Origin: Dromaius novaehollandiae
Taxonomy: Eukaryota > Chordata > Aves > Casuariiformes > Dromaiidae
DNA: 64,000 nt
Direction of reading: 5' to 3'
Assembly (NCBI RefSeq): GCF_036370855.1
Contig: NC_088102.1
Coordinates: 18,023,001-18,087,000, forward strand
The notes under the pieces are model-generated. The model saw only the letters and a list, made by a program, of their open reading frames with translations. It searched no databases and was not told where the DNA came from. Below, piece after piece: positions 23,301 through 38,300 of this stretch (positions are counted from its first letter, which is position 1; the number at the start of each line of letters is the position of its first letter). The position numbers were made by a program, and so were the translations under genes.

Positions 23301-26300
23301 TTTGAGAGCACACCCATAGCCAGAAGGCAGTATGAACACAGCTGTTTCAATAATTTCAAGCCAATACTTACTTGGTGAATAGATATCACTCCAACTTCAA
23401 AAAGCTATTTAATATTAGCTTGTTTTCTGTGCTACACTCTTAATAAAATGTGCTAAGTGAACCAAAGTTGTTCTGTTGTATTATTTCATTTCACTCTCAT
23501 TAATATCCAAATAAGAAAAGAGGTAATTAATTCAGGTCAAGGTTGCTGAAATATAGTTTCTACTAAGTCAATTACTAAAATTAAGGAAACTTATTAACAC
23601 ATTCAACATTACCAGTCAGACACACCTAACTGGCTTCAATGGTCCTCATCAGTTCAGGACTACATGTCGCTATTTATTCTATGCCTCCAGTTCCACAAAA
23701 GCATGCCTTTAATAGACAGTGCTTAACAAGACCTTTGTGATAGCCAAGATACGCCCATATCAGTGTGATACATCATAGAAGTATAGAATTTCATTTAAAG
23801 TCTAGCTGTAGAAACAGGGTGAAAAGTAACGTTATTTTAACTAACAGCTTCCAGTATTTGAGCTAACTCGTGCATCTTTAGAATACACTGCAACACAGAG
23901 CTCCCCTGGGACTATTTCACCGTAGACCCAGCTGCTTTGACTATAAAAACATTAGTTATATCTACCTAAAAACTGCAGACTAAGTTCAAGTGTTTGAATT
24001 TGCATGCAGTGGCCAAGAACAAAGTTTGAACCTCTGGCTTGAGATGATGGGAGATGGCAGGATGTAAACAAGGTAGAGGTAGGTTAGTGTGCATTTCTGG
24101 TTAGATAAGGCCCTGGGTAAGCTGTTCCAGTAGACCCTGCTTTGAGGAGGAAGGCTGAACTAGATGACCTCCAGGGATCTCTTCCAACCTTAAGTATTCT
24201 GTGATGCTATGATTCTAGCATGGTACAACTAGAAGGTGAATATTTGGAAGTATAGGGCTGTAGCAATTTGACACTGACCATAGGTTCATGCAACACAGAT
24301 CCAGCACTACAGATGGAATTGAACAGACGGCGGAATTAGATAAGCTATGTAGGGGAAAACTCACAGGGGAACTTGGAGACTTTTAAGGGAACTTATCTAA
24401 TTCCCATCTCACAGACAGGTCCTGCTCCACATTCCCAATTGCTAGAAAATTGCAAAGAGAAAGATGATGACTGGCTCAAGTACACATTTAAGAAATCAGA
24501 GCAGTAAAACAGCTCAGGAATGCAATGGGCGAGTTCTAATGCATTCCCAGATGCATGCGCCTGAACTAGTATCTTTCCTGCTTAGGAAGTCAGATACCTC
24601 AGGAACTCTGTCGCTCATGCTCAGCAGAGCTAGTGCAGAGGTCTGAAAGGGTGCTTAACCTGTGAAAGAAGATGCCATGACCTGAGAAAATCAACTGCCC
24701 AAAAGAAGTTTTTCTGTGGTATCTATTGATATCAAAGAGGGCCACATATGTAGTTTCTGTAGCAGTCCAAAAGAGTAACAATTTTTCAGACAATCTTGAA
24801 CCTGTTCTGGTTCACTATGGAAGAGTTCTATTGCTACAGATGAGAGGAACTGTGCTAGAGTAATCTGGCCTCTTCTAAAGACCATTAGTTTCTTAGCTTC
24901 TTACACCTTAGCCTACAGAGGAGGAAGAATGGAAGACTGCAGTTTTTGAAAGTAACCTCGGCTGTGTGAAAGTGTTGCAAGCTACATGATGAAGTGTCTG
25001 CTGCAGCTTTTGCTTGCAGCTCTGACTGATGACAAATAGTTTTTTAAATCGGAAAAGCAAGGAAACATTAGCATTCTGCAGACTCCTCTTCCAAGTCGTA
25101 ATTATCTTGTAGCTCCTTTTGCTCTAAGCAGCCTACACTATGACTCCCCCCTGCCAGGCTGCAGCTGTCAGTGGCCTTTTTCTCTTTCTTTCATTCTCTT
25201 CTTATTTAACAGGAAAGCCTGCAACACACACAGAGCCTTCTACAGCTTCCTTGGCACAAAAGAAGTTACGATATTAGTTTCTTTGCCTATGGAAGTTATA
25301 TATGAATTCTGAGATGTTTAACTATTCAACTCTTTATGTCACATAGGTCTGACAAATTGCTAAGCTCCCTCAAAAAAATTTCAGAAAGGTGTACTGAAGT
25401 ATTTGGGATTTTTAGAACTACAGAGGTGTCAAGTGAAAAAAAATTTGTAAGAAATTCCAATTTGCCTTTCTATTTGAAACAGCGCATTTGGGTAGCAGTG
25501 AAAGGGAAATTATATCTTATTTTGAAGGAGTTAACCCTAGTGTAAAGAGTAAAATGAAACCATATATTGATTATGAATTCACCAAGCCCCTCCACTGTAT
25601 GCACTTCCCCTACCTTAAAATTATTTCCCAATTAATATTAAACTGTCAATTATTAACCAAAAAATGATAAAATGTACTCATAAAATATACCATTTCCAAA
25701 AGGAGAAGTTCTTGTCTCTCTTTTTCTTGGTCCAATAAATCATTTTCATAAAATCTTTTCTGAAACTTCAAAATAAAATTAATAAAAACAAATATCATTA
25801 CAAGAAAATGGGAATTAAGAGTACTTAGTAAGTGTTAAAGCTAGGAAATACTTACACCATCTACAGAGATCTCCATTCTGTCCAATTCTAACACTGTCTA
25901 TAAAAAAAAATATTATGTATCCTTAGTCAACAGCATGCCACAATTTTAACTAAAAACCTTGAAGCCCATGCTTGTATTGCTGTGTTATTAATGCTTACAG
26001 CTAAAAACTGTCAGAGTGTTCTCAGAGCCCCACTAAAACTCACAGTGAAGGACTAATAGACCATCCATATGCAACTTAATATACACTCAGAGAGCCTGGG
26101 CACATCATTGGCTGGAGCATGGATTCAGGAAATAAGCACTCTTGGGTAGGTGCTCATCCAATCCCTCCTGCAGACTGGCCCTATCAGGAAGCCAGCTACT
26201 TTAGCTACTTCACTTCATGACATCTTTGAGACTAAGCATGGGCATTCCTTAGAGATAGATCTTTTTGTGAATGTCCACATTGCAAAGATGCTGTAACATT

Positions 26301-29300
26301 TCAAAAACCTGTATATGTAACTAAGGAAACACTAATTCTCTTATATCAACGCACTGTATCTTCTCTTAATTCTTCAAAATAACAAAAGAGACATTAGAAG
26401 CCTTTAGCCTGCTGAGCCTACATAAAAAAAGAAAAAAAACCACACACACACAAAAACCAAAAAACCAGAAAGCATAACTTCGATCATCTTAAATTTTAAT
26501 AATAAACCCAACATAGTGTTGCTGGAAAGGAAAAATGCTTACTCTTTTTACAATAGTCAGCACATCTTTGTCTTTCTCTTGACACAAAAGTTTCCTTATA
26601 CACAATTCCAGCTGCTGAAGAAAAAGTTTGTCAGTGGGAATCTTCAAAGTAGATTTAACTTTTGGCAACAAGCAGCACAGCTTCATTCTATCAAAAAAAA
26701 AAAGTACAAATTCAACTTGCGATGCATTATTTGTATAATTTCTTTTTTATTGCACACTAGCATTTGATTTAACAAAAGTTAAGTTCTAAAGAGTTAAATT
26801 AAGACAAACCATGTAATCAGCAGGTGTTACTCAGAAATTATTTTAAATTGTTAATGTGTTATTTTCAGACATACTGTAACATTTTAGAAAACTTCTCCAC
26901 AAATTGGGACACTGCAGTCCCAATTTGCAGTGCCTATATTTGAAATTCAACCAAGATTTTAAAGTGTCTTTTTTTTTTCATAGAAAGATAAACAGAGCTG
27001 TAGATTTTCCAAATGATCTACATACCTAACTCCTTCAGATACCTAAATACCCTTGAAATATGGTCTATCGGTACATAAGAACCTAACACCTCACCAAAAA
27101 TCAAGTGAACGTAGTTCCATACAATTGCAAGGATGAAGTTGCACCAGATAGACTAAACTGATTTAACTGTTTACTGGCTCCAAAAGGAATCGAGTCTGCT
27201 CTCTCCTACCCTATTTCCCTGCTCTTGGCTGGAGGCTCCCTCTGCTTATCTTGTGCTGTCTCTGGTACTGGCTGCACATTTCGTTAGCTGATTAAACCAA
27301 GCCTGTTCATGCACACATGTATGTGCAAACAGTTCCATAAAAATGTATGCATTGCTTTTTTATAATATTAAAAAACAAAATTCTTCATGGATTAAACAAA
27401 AGATTTCATACATTTAATAAAATAAAAATCACTGCATTTGATCAGGCTGCAATAGCATCTAATAAGGAATGCCAAGAATAGATTAAATATATATATGTAT
27501 ATATGTATATATGAGATGATATTTCCATACTATGTATTCTGTCATTCTCCACTGGCTTGTGATCGGAGATTTCCTGTGCCTGAGATAGTAACTTTGTGTT
27601 TAATAGCTGTGGAAAGATTCACCTTATGTGAAATTGCCTCACTTTTTCATATCTTCAAAACATTTTAGCCTTCACAACATCCATATTAAAGAGTCACACC
27701 ATTCTGCAGAAAGCTGGAATAATATCTCCCTAAGTTTGCTTTAAAATCACCAACTAATATCTAGGACTGACTTTTCCACTTCATTCCATTAAAGACTGTA
27801 CCTTTTTTTTTTTTCCCAAAAAAAAAGAAAAAAAGAAAAAAGTTAAGGAATAATCCAGAAAAGAATTATGACAAAAACAATCATAAGTTATCTCAAGTTT
27901 CCATTAAATTTTAATACTGTATCAATAGGGTTTTTAATTAAAATGTTGTTAAGAAGTAATAAACTACTCAGGATTATACACATTTATTTCATTGTTTTAC
28001 TACGATTCTCTTAACATGATGATATGAGACATGAATTTTATCCTATAAGCACAAATTAACTCAGTTCATGGGTTTGGGATGCTCTTGAACTGAACTAAGT
28101 TGTAGTAGTTGTATTATACACACAGTCTATTTAAGCACTGTTTAACTTGGTAATAAACTGTACTTACTGAAGCTAATGCACGCATCTATGTGCAAATTAT
28201 GTTTGTATAAACTGCTACGCAACATCCGTATTATATGTTTAGATATATAAATGACAACAACATGAATTATACATGTCAGAAATAAGATTAAAAGCTTAAA
28301 ATTACACAAAAAGCTTAAAATAACACAATTTTCTAATTGTAATAATTATTGAACTGCCCGGTCCCAATCTGTTTATGGAAGAAAAAAAATCGCTGCAAAA
28401 ATAAAGGAAATATAAAGAATATATAAAGAATGAAAAAAAATGTTGTATAAAGAAATAAAAATTCTGTATAAAGAATAATACACTAAATCCTCCTATATTC
28501 TTCTACTCTTTTTCAATTTATTTTAATGAAGCAGAAAATTTTTTACATAGGGTAAAGAACTACGCTAACTTGTTAAGCTCTGAACACTGAAAGAATTACC
28601 TGAGTGTTAAACTTTATGCAACATGATGTTGAAATGGATGGAAATAAACGGAGACTGGAAAGTTAAGCTTGCCTCCCTAAACCCATGAAACAGCTCATTA
28701 CTTTCCTCTCACCTACTGCTATATCTCCTATATCTGTGCTCTTTTCTCATGACTTCATACCTTCGATCAGTCCCCCAAACAATACCCTACACTCAGATTG
28801 ACCTACTTATCTCATTTTCTAGCATCGTACCCATAGTTCTCTGCACATTCAATATCAGTCAGGCTGAAGGCTCTGTGCCTTCCAGATGAATCTACCTTTT
28901 TATCAGGTAACCAGCTCCTGCTGTTTTTCAAGCTCCTGTATTCCCTGTCTCAGCAAGGAATTCCATGGTTTTTGTTACCCTCTGCTCAGAGGTTTTCTAC
29001 CAGTTCTAGTGAGAAGCACTGAACCATCGTGGTAGTACACGATAACAAGAGACAGAATATCATTTGGGGAGACACACCATTCTGGCTTGCTTTTCCTTTT
29101 CTACCCTTCTCTTTTCCTTTTGATGCTTACATGTTCAAGATCAGCTCTCTGCACCAGCAGCCCTTGGACACAGCTCTTTCCAAAGCCCAGAAATCTGCTT
29201 AGGAAAGCTCACGTATTCAAAATTGGTAATCCAAAGAGCTAGGGTAATTCACCATCTCTGTAGTGGGAACTGCATACTTTCTCTAGCTTTCCATTCCTCC

Positions 29301-32300
29301 TAAATCCATAATGAACACTGGTACGTATGTGCACAGTTCTCTAACCCTGGACCTCTAAGAAACTTTAGTTGAAACCTTTAACTAATTTAACCTTTTGTAG
29401 GCATAAGACTTTTTTCCCATTTTCTTTTTAACATTTACCAAATGGATAAACACAAACCAAAAGTCATTTTCTTAATCCTATTTATCTGCAGAATTATCAC
29501 TTTAACCTCTCTCTTTTATGGACACAAAAAAAGGTCACAAGTTATATTTTGCTTTTAAGAGACTTTTTGAACAATGGAAAAAATGTATTTCTAAGCTTCC
29601 TTTTCTAAATGCTTTGCAGATACTAACTATGTGAAATCCTAAGAGAAATTTTACATGCATCTGTCTCTTAAATTTTGTGGGAAAAACAAATTAATGTCAT
29701 GTGTTTAACTTCTATTACTATTATGTTAACATTCACTAGTATACTTAATAGGCAACTTTTTCTTCTAGAGGTCATGGTTTTTAATCTCTCTCATTTTATG
29801 TTTTGAATGTTTTATAATATTTGTCATTAAAAAAATTACCTTTTTACTCAAGTCCTATGACTTAAACAAGACAAAAAACATAGCAATATTTCTTAATGTG
29901 TTATATAAAGCTTTTTTCCTGTATCCTGTTTCATACTCTTGGTACAGTACCTCACATTTGCTACTGGATCATGTGTAAGTTCAAGCACAGGTAGAAAGAA
30001 GTATTTACAGAAGAATGATTTGGAAAACAGTTCCATAATGAATTCACAGGTATCTAAAAAACGAAGTCTGTTCCAGTAACTTTTTCCTTGGCCCAGTTCT
30101 GAAAAATAATGATCCACATGTATTATCTATAAAGTTTTCACTGTCAGTTAGAAAACACTTCAAAGGTTAACCTTTGACTGAAACATGATAATCGTACTTG
30201 TCACAAGGCACACTTGCAGCCTATCTCAAATCTTCCTTTAGGTGGAAGCCTAAGCCCACTGAATTCAGTGAGAATTTCTGTCAGTGACTACAGTGAGACA
30301 AGAAACTCAAACACTGTCATTTTAACCTTTTGGGGGAAAAAAAAAAATCAAAAATAGCAAGTAAACTAGCTAATATGTTGAACATACCCCTGCGTGCCTT
30401 TGAAACCATGTCACAGGTGCACTAAAACAACTGTGTAAGCATTAAGGATTGTTAATGAGAACCTTTCAACCTTCTATATTATCTTTAGAACATACAGCAT
30501 AGACCAGAAGGTCAACCTGGAGACTTCAGACATATTCCTCACATATTCTGAATATGTTTTCACTGGTGATACTGTGAGCCAGATCAGTGGAACTGAAAGT
30601 CTTCCAACTGTAATCCTACCACCGGTGCTGGGGAGTCATGGTGAATAAATACAACCATAATTAGATCTTCAGTCAAAGTTAACTTGCTTCTCTAAGCAAT
30701 CAAAGAAAAATTATCTTACGTTCAATAAGTTTCTGAATGACCTCATGCCTCTGTTCTTGTTTGCGATTGTAACGTAAGTAAACACAGAGAGTTCGAGCAG
30801 CTGCTTTTTGGACTGGCAGGACATTCTTGAAAGAAATAAAGGAAATACAATTAAACATAACTAAAAGAATATGACTAAAAATGTGCAATAATTTTTGAAG
30901 TAGAAAAAAATAGCTGAAAACTAGCCTTCCTAACTTTATAAATTTTGAAATAATAAAGAATGTGTTTATCAGATTAGTAGAATGCAAAATCTATATATCT
31001 GTATGCATTTGCACATGGTAAATCAAGGTAGAAAAAAGGTATAGCTAAACTTTAGAATTTGTTTAAATTGCTTAAAGAACCCAAGTTTTTTTAAATAAAG
31101 TAGACCAAGTGTTTTAAAAAATATTAAAGAATCTAAATCCTAGTGATTTCAGGTGCTTAAGGAAAAATTGAGGGAGCTCCAAAATCACTTCTGAAAGTGA
31201 ATACTATGCACTTAAAACACATAAGCACTTTTTCTAACACTTTAATACTACATTTGCAGCCTTACTAATGACTAGGGTCTTAAAGTGAGATGCTAGGAAT
31301 TTATTTTCCTTTTTTGCTAGTAATATAACCTTCACTGCTTTCCTCACTTCAAGACTAATAGATATCACAGATTCAAAATTATTTCATGTTTGTTCAGTAG
31401 AATTTTATTTACAAATATAGTCATTTAGTATTTTATCGTTACTTTTTATAATCCAAACTTTTGGCAAATTACAGATTTATGGCTGCCAGAACTGCCCCAT
31501 TTGCAGGTGCAACTACTTGTAAAATGCTGGTTGCCTAGAAATTTGCCCCTGAAATGTTTAAACATTAGCATGTTTCATTTAAACATAATTTCTTATACAA
31601 CATACTTTATCTTAACTTCACTTCCAACAATGCATTGTATCCCTATATCAAAAAGAAAGACCGTGACTTATCCCATAAAATATCATCCTGCCAAGGAGAC
31701 TGGAAGAATAGACATATTAGTCAACTAAAATACAATTCCCATGAAGCACAGCAACAACCTATATTTTAAGAGAAGAGTTGTCAAGGAAAAATGCATGTTA
31801 TTTTGGTGTGTATCAGCATTTATAGTTTCTACTGTAATTCAAAATCACACTGATAGAGGTTATATCAATATAGGGTATTATTCATTCACTTTTTTTATTC
31901 AAATATTGGAGGCTAAAATAAAAAGTATTCAGCTTTGTTTAAGAATTTTAATAAAGCTATAAATTAAGTTTAATTTATGTTTTAACTTTCAGCTACTGTT
32001 TCTATTGATAAATAAGGAATCCTGATTCCTCCTTTTATGACTTCATCTGTACAAGAGCGTAACTCCATTTAAACATTACTCTAACACACCTCGGAATAAA
32101 ACTGGCATAATGTAATAGAGAATAGGGAAGTTTAACCAATTCATGAGTAATCCACTTTATTCCTTCTGCCCAACTTGTTAATTAAACTTTTTTTAAATGT
32201 CTTAAATTCATCTATTTTTGGAAGGCACTTTCTATATTGTGGATGTTTGAAAACAAAAGTTGCAACATCTTCTCTTACAACAGAGAGTTTTACTCCTGAA

Positions 32301-35300
32301 TTAATTCAATAAAACTTCAAGCCAGTAACTCTAAATGAGCATTCATTTTCTTTCATAAAGAATGGAATACAATGCAAGGTAGTCTGCAGAATCAGGAAAA
32401 AGAGAACATCTCAGAAGAAAGAACTCTGATTTACTTAGAAAGAAACTGATGAGCAAAGGGAAAGAAAGGAAATTTGGGTGGGTGGAAAAAACAATTATCT
32501 CTCCATCCAAATTCTGCTCTTCAAATGGGGAAAAGTAAGTTCTCAGAGCATTTTCTCAATCTTAGATGAAAAAAGAACATCCTGGTACAGAATATACAAT
32601 GAGAAATATTACCTTCAGATTAATATATAACACATAAATAGTGCTATACATAGCAGATATCTGGTACTGATTTTGCTAAAATATCATAAACAATAGAAAA
32701 AAAGACATGAAGGCTCACGTTTGTCAAAATGATTGTTAACATTCTATGAAGAAAACGATAATAAATCTGATCACTTGATATGATATGAGGGAGACATGCA
32801 TATTTTTGTAGTAACTTCTCGTGAGTTCTCCATTTTAAAGAAGTTGCTGCTCTCTGTTCTGCTGTTGTTAATGCAGGTATCAGGTCAGGGACAGACAATA
32901 ACTAGAAATAAAAATATAAGCATTAAAATAATTTTACATCTCCAGCCTGCCTGTCACATTACTATGCTTAAAAAAAGCAAGTCACAACAGTGCAAGGAGG
33001 AAAGAGATTTTAAGGGGTCGGTTAACTGGTCTATTCAGACAGGATCAACTATACTGAGACCATTTCCAGCAGACGTTAGGCTAACTTGTTCTTAAAAAAT
33101 TTTGATGATTGGCATTATACAGTCTCCTCTAGGTAGTTTGTTTCAATAACTAACTAGTCAAAAAACTTTTCCAGTACTCAACTAAATATATCTTCACTAC
33201 CTGTTAAGCTGATTACTCCTTATCTAACCCCTTCCCCAGACAATGGAAAACTACTAATCATTGTTCTCTTTGTAATAACCTTTTACAGGTATAAAGACCA
33301 TTACCGTATCCCTCCTTGGTCGTCTTTCTCAAACCAAGCAAACCCCTTTTTCCTCTTAGACTCTTAAACTTTCCAATTATTCTTCTCGGCTCCCCATCTG
33401 ATTTTAGTAGGAATTATACATCTTTCTTAAGTAGGAGGTAAACACTTTATCGCAGTCAAGCTAAATCCCACTAGCACTAAGCAAAGTGAAATACATACTG
33501 CCACACTTGGCATGTCATTCCTATTACATGTGATATAAATTTAAAATGGCAAACATCTGACCTATTAGCATATTAAGAAGATTTCTTTTTCTTTTTTGTA
33601 TGGACAAAAATCAAACATTTCTGTTCTTGCATCTTTGGAATATCTGATTGTCTCTACATTTAAGAATCAATCCTCAAAACAGCATCTTGAGGCTGGGGAT
33701 GATCTTTTTTGTCCCATTTTACAGCTAAGCAAATGGAGTCACTGAATAAAGTACCATCTAGAGCCACACACAAGTAAATTAGCAAAGCTGAGACCTGTAT
33801 TCAGATCTCCTAAGTCCTAATTCAGTACCCTTTACCTTTAAGAAAGGGACTTCTTCCTAGCAGAAGCTGCGTATGAAAATAGCATCTGTGGGCAGTTAGG
33901 TATTTACAATCACTTTTTGAGCCTGAAACCAATTTTTAAAAAATAATCCCAATTTAGATTCAATTTAATGAATGTGTCTCAAAATTGGATCTATTTAGCA
34001 ACTTTGTAGTTAATTAGAAAAAAAGAACATGGATACTAAAAAAAAAAAAAAGAGAGAGAGAGAGAGAATGTTTTAAGTCTTCCAAAACCTTTTTATATAT
34101 TAAAGGCTATAAAGTCAACAAACAATCCAAAAACCACAGAAGCTTGTGTTTCTCCCAAGCAGGAACTAATTATAAAAGCCTTTTTATATAAGTACTTTCA
34201 ATGATCCTCAGATGTCTGAAGCAACTTTGCTACTAACTTCCTTTGCATTTAGAGAACAAATTACAAAACATGAGGATACTGACCTTGCTTTCCGATCCAC
34301 TGTTTTCTCCTCCGTTAGTCATTAGTTCAAGGATTTCAGGGAGGTGACCTACCAGTGCATCTAATACCTATTCAAAGAAAGGTTGCATGAATCACGTTTG
34401 TAAATTTTTCTCTCTCACCAATAAGCCCTTTCTATAAGCCCTGATCTTTGAACCATACATAACTTCTTTATCTCTCTTCAGCTGGAGAAATGAAAATAAA
34501 ACAAAGCAAAAACCTGGAACACTATCAATGACCTATTTTAATACAGTATCAAAACCAAACCTTTCCAAAGAACTTTATAAGGTAATAAATAATAAAATAA
34601 TTAATAAAATGTTTAAAATAAGTATTAAAAAAAGCTAATAAAAATCTCTGTGGGTTTACTAAATTCAAACATCTTCCTATTTTCCCCTTTAATCACAGAA
34701 GGCTTGCATCTTTATGAAGAGTCTGTGAAACAGAAGTAAAAGCTATTGATCATTTCAAACAGTCAACGCCTTGTCTTATTACAGTTATTAAACTTCAAGA
34801 TAATCTGCCTTAATGTAACAAACAAAAGAAAGTTCCAATGAGAGTACATTACCTCCAGTGACTCATCCTGTAACAGTGTTACCAATTCTTTATGTATTGT
34901 ATACACACCAGAATTTAAAAGCTTAGCAACCTAAAAATGACAGTAAGATAACAAGGTGAAACACACTTCAGCTCCATGGAACCAAAACAGTTATATTACA
35001 TGTGCTTACTTTTCAGCAAGCATGAAGAAGGGATGCAGAACAATTGTTTAATACCAGCCTTCTAAAGTTCTGCATTTTTCTACTCATCACATTAAGAAAA
35101 ATGCTTTTATAAAGAATATGTGACAAAAACTATTGTCTATCCATGAAGCATGCTTTTAGGATTAACTCTATTTAACATGCCTTTCAAAAGTGCTTTAAGA
35201 CTGCACTGCAAGGCCAGAGAAATTCATTCCAGAATATTAAATATCCTACTTCATGCTCCTTCGAAGAGTTAACAGTCATTCAGCTATATAATTTACAAAA

Positions 35301-38300
35301 AAGAAAATACAGAAATTGGCTTAGTCAGTTCTGGACTTTAAGTTTCCCCAACTTTCCTCTCTGAAGATTTCACTCCTTAAATCAAGGCTTTTCCATTGTG
35401 ATTAATATGTCAAACAAAGAAAACAGGAACAGCAAAAGTCAATCTCCAAACTATAAAAAAGGTTTTACAACAAATATGAGATATACTTGAAGTTTTGAGA
35501 TTTTTGCCATATGTAGTATTTAGATACAAACAAAGAAAATCGTTAAAAGTATGAGCCAAATGAAACTAAGAGCTTACTTCCAATCAAGAAAAAGCTTTTG
35601 GGAAATGGCTAATGAATTGAGAAAAAAAAAATCCACCTATAAGTGAATGCCATAAGTTACTTGTATCTGGCTGACATGTGGCTGCCTAGTTATGGTGATA
35701 AAAATAAACCAACCAGCAATAACTATACATTAGTCTAATTTTACAGGTCTTCTTCCTGAGCTAAGATAACTTATTTGTACATAAACAGTACCTTAGAAGT
35801 ATTACGCATCTGATAAGAAACATTATGTAAACTAACATGCTAATTTTACAATTTCAGCAATTAATTTAGATTACCACTTATTAAAAGAAGCCATCAAAAA
35901 ATAAACAGACAACTGGAAATCCATTTGCCTTCTTTAAGATGGTGGAAATAAAGTTACCTTAGCTTCATTTACATTTACATTTCTACTACTGATTTAAATG
36001 CTTCCAGCAAGCTACTTAACTTCTCATTTTCTCCAGCTACAGAATGAGATAAAAAGCTAGCTCCAGGACTGAAACATGAAGTTTCTCAGCAAAACACTAT
36101 GAATACCTTGGACAAAGATCTCCCTATATGGATTATTAAAATCAGGAGAGTAACTGTATATTCATTTCTGGAATTCACCCCATACAGCCAACAGCATCTA
36201 AGCAGTTGTGCATTTTTGAACTTTTAAAAAAATAATAGAGCAGAGCTAATATAAAACTGAATGGAATAATAAAAATATGTATGCTTTTATATCTCCATAA
36301 ATATCATAGTAGTTACATATTAAATTTGAGCAATTAACTTCTATTTGAAACATACAAATATTCTCCACAGACTACCAGTATAGTAGCAAACTGTACAGTT
36401 CTAAAGAACAGTTTCAGGACCAGAGTGGCAAGTTCCTTTCTCCTGCTTGTCTCACATTTTCTTGTCTTCTACATCTATTTATCTGCTTTGTCATCTTTTC
36501 CTTAATTTCTTCTTTCAGGCAGTTTCTTCTGTTCTGCATTGTGAAATTAAAGAACTCATCCTGCCTTGATCCTTATCCGTTCTCTGACCCATGGCCATAG
36601 CACTCAAAATCTTCATATATTCTGATTATTACAATCACTTACGTGATTATGTAGCACTTGATCATTTTAAATTTCTTCAAACTTTTGTTCCTTAAAAACT
36701 CATCTATCAATAATAGCCTGTTCTAGCCAAATGTCAAGCCACTTAAACAGATAAATGTGTGTACATAGGCTATAACTGTGTAGCAGAAGAGACTGAATAC
36801 ATTTGATGAGCTAAACCATGTTAACAAGTTTTCCCAAGTCTTTCTATTTCAGTTTAACAGTCACAATTGTAAGTTTAAAGAAGAAAACAGTATAAAAGAA
36901 CCTAAGCAATAACAAAGAACCTTTGTAGACCTACTTCATAGAAGCCCATGGCCACAGTGTATCTGACTGGAACTTCAGGGTCATGACAAAGGCAGAAAAA
37001 TGTAGAATACAGTTCCAAATGGAAGTTCTTTGGATCGACAAAAACAATCATGGCCTGTGAAAAATAAGGTCTTTTATTAACTGTACAGCCAAGGGTCACA
37101 CTATCAGACATTATCAGATGTATATATTGAGTTACAACCAGAAAGACACTTGGAGGTAACAAGGCTGTCATTTTAAAGAGGAGGTGCAGCATTTCTGATG
37201 ACCACGTGAAAACACAGATGTCAGATAACTTCCAGATTTCAAGACCCCCAATCTGGATTTACAGACATGCTGCAGGAATTTTCTGAACATTGATTAAAGT
37301 CACAAAATATCACGCCTTAATTTTATAAATATTGCTAATAATTCTGTAAACCAGTGGAAGCTGCAATAGAAGACTTCAGAAAGAAATAGTGTTTCAGTAA
37401 GTGGCAAAGCAAGCATCTGAATTTCAATATAATTGCGTGTGTAACACACCTTGCTTTTGCTCAAATAAACCAACAGATGTCTACCTACATACTTGGTGCT
37501 TGCCTTTAAAAGGCAGCATAAAAGTAACTATCTGCTAGCTCTCGGAACAAATACATTTGCTTTAAATATAAATGCAATTATCAAAATACAAATTAGAGTA
37601 CTAGGTTTAAAGGCCTTAAAAGACTTTTTGCATTCAGGAACAAGAGTAAAACAGGAACCTAACCATTCATAGTCAATCTTAACTCCCTGGAATGCCACAA
37701 CACAAAGCAAACAGAAGATGAAGTTTCAGAGGGTTTTAAAATGGGGGCTCTCTTTCACAGCCATTTTCTCAATGCCTCTGTGCTAAGAGTTTTGAGAAAA
37801 CATAAATAAAAGTACTCTCTTAGTCCAAACTTTCCAATGTTTTTCCTAAGGCTTTGCAATGAGGAATCTTTCAGTAATCCTTCTGGACAATATCTACTTT
37901 AAGCCATTTACTTGAACTTTGCATGGGAAGGCTAGAATAGAGCTAAAAATTTATAACGTGGTAATAATTTCTTTACATTTCCTGTAGTCCTATTTAGGGA
38001 AATGTGCACAATACAACTTATTTAATCTTAAAATATCGGCTTACTTACTGGAAAATTGTAAGCACAGTTCTTCCTCACTGAAATGTATTTCTTTTCCTGT
38101 TCCAGAGTTTGAAGTTGTAGTTGATTATCATTGTGTCCATTCTCCTGCTGTAAACCCAACGTGCAAAGTTTCTTGTAAAATTCTAAAAATCGTAAGTGCT
38201 GCTCAGGAGTAAAAATGCCTCAAAAAAAGAAAAAAAAAGATAGTTGTTTGCTTTTCTCATTACAAATGGTATCAATAATGTCCAAAAAGCAGATCTTATT

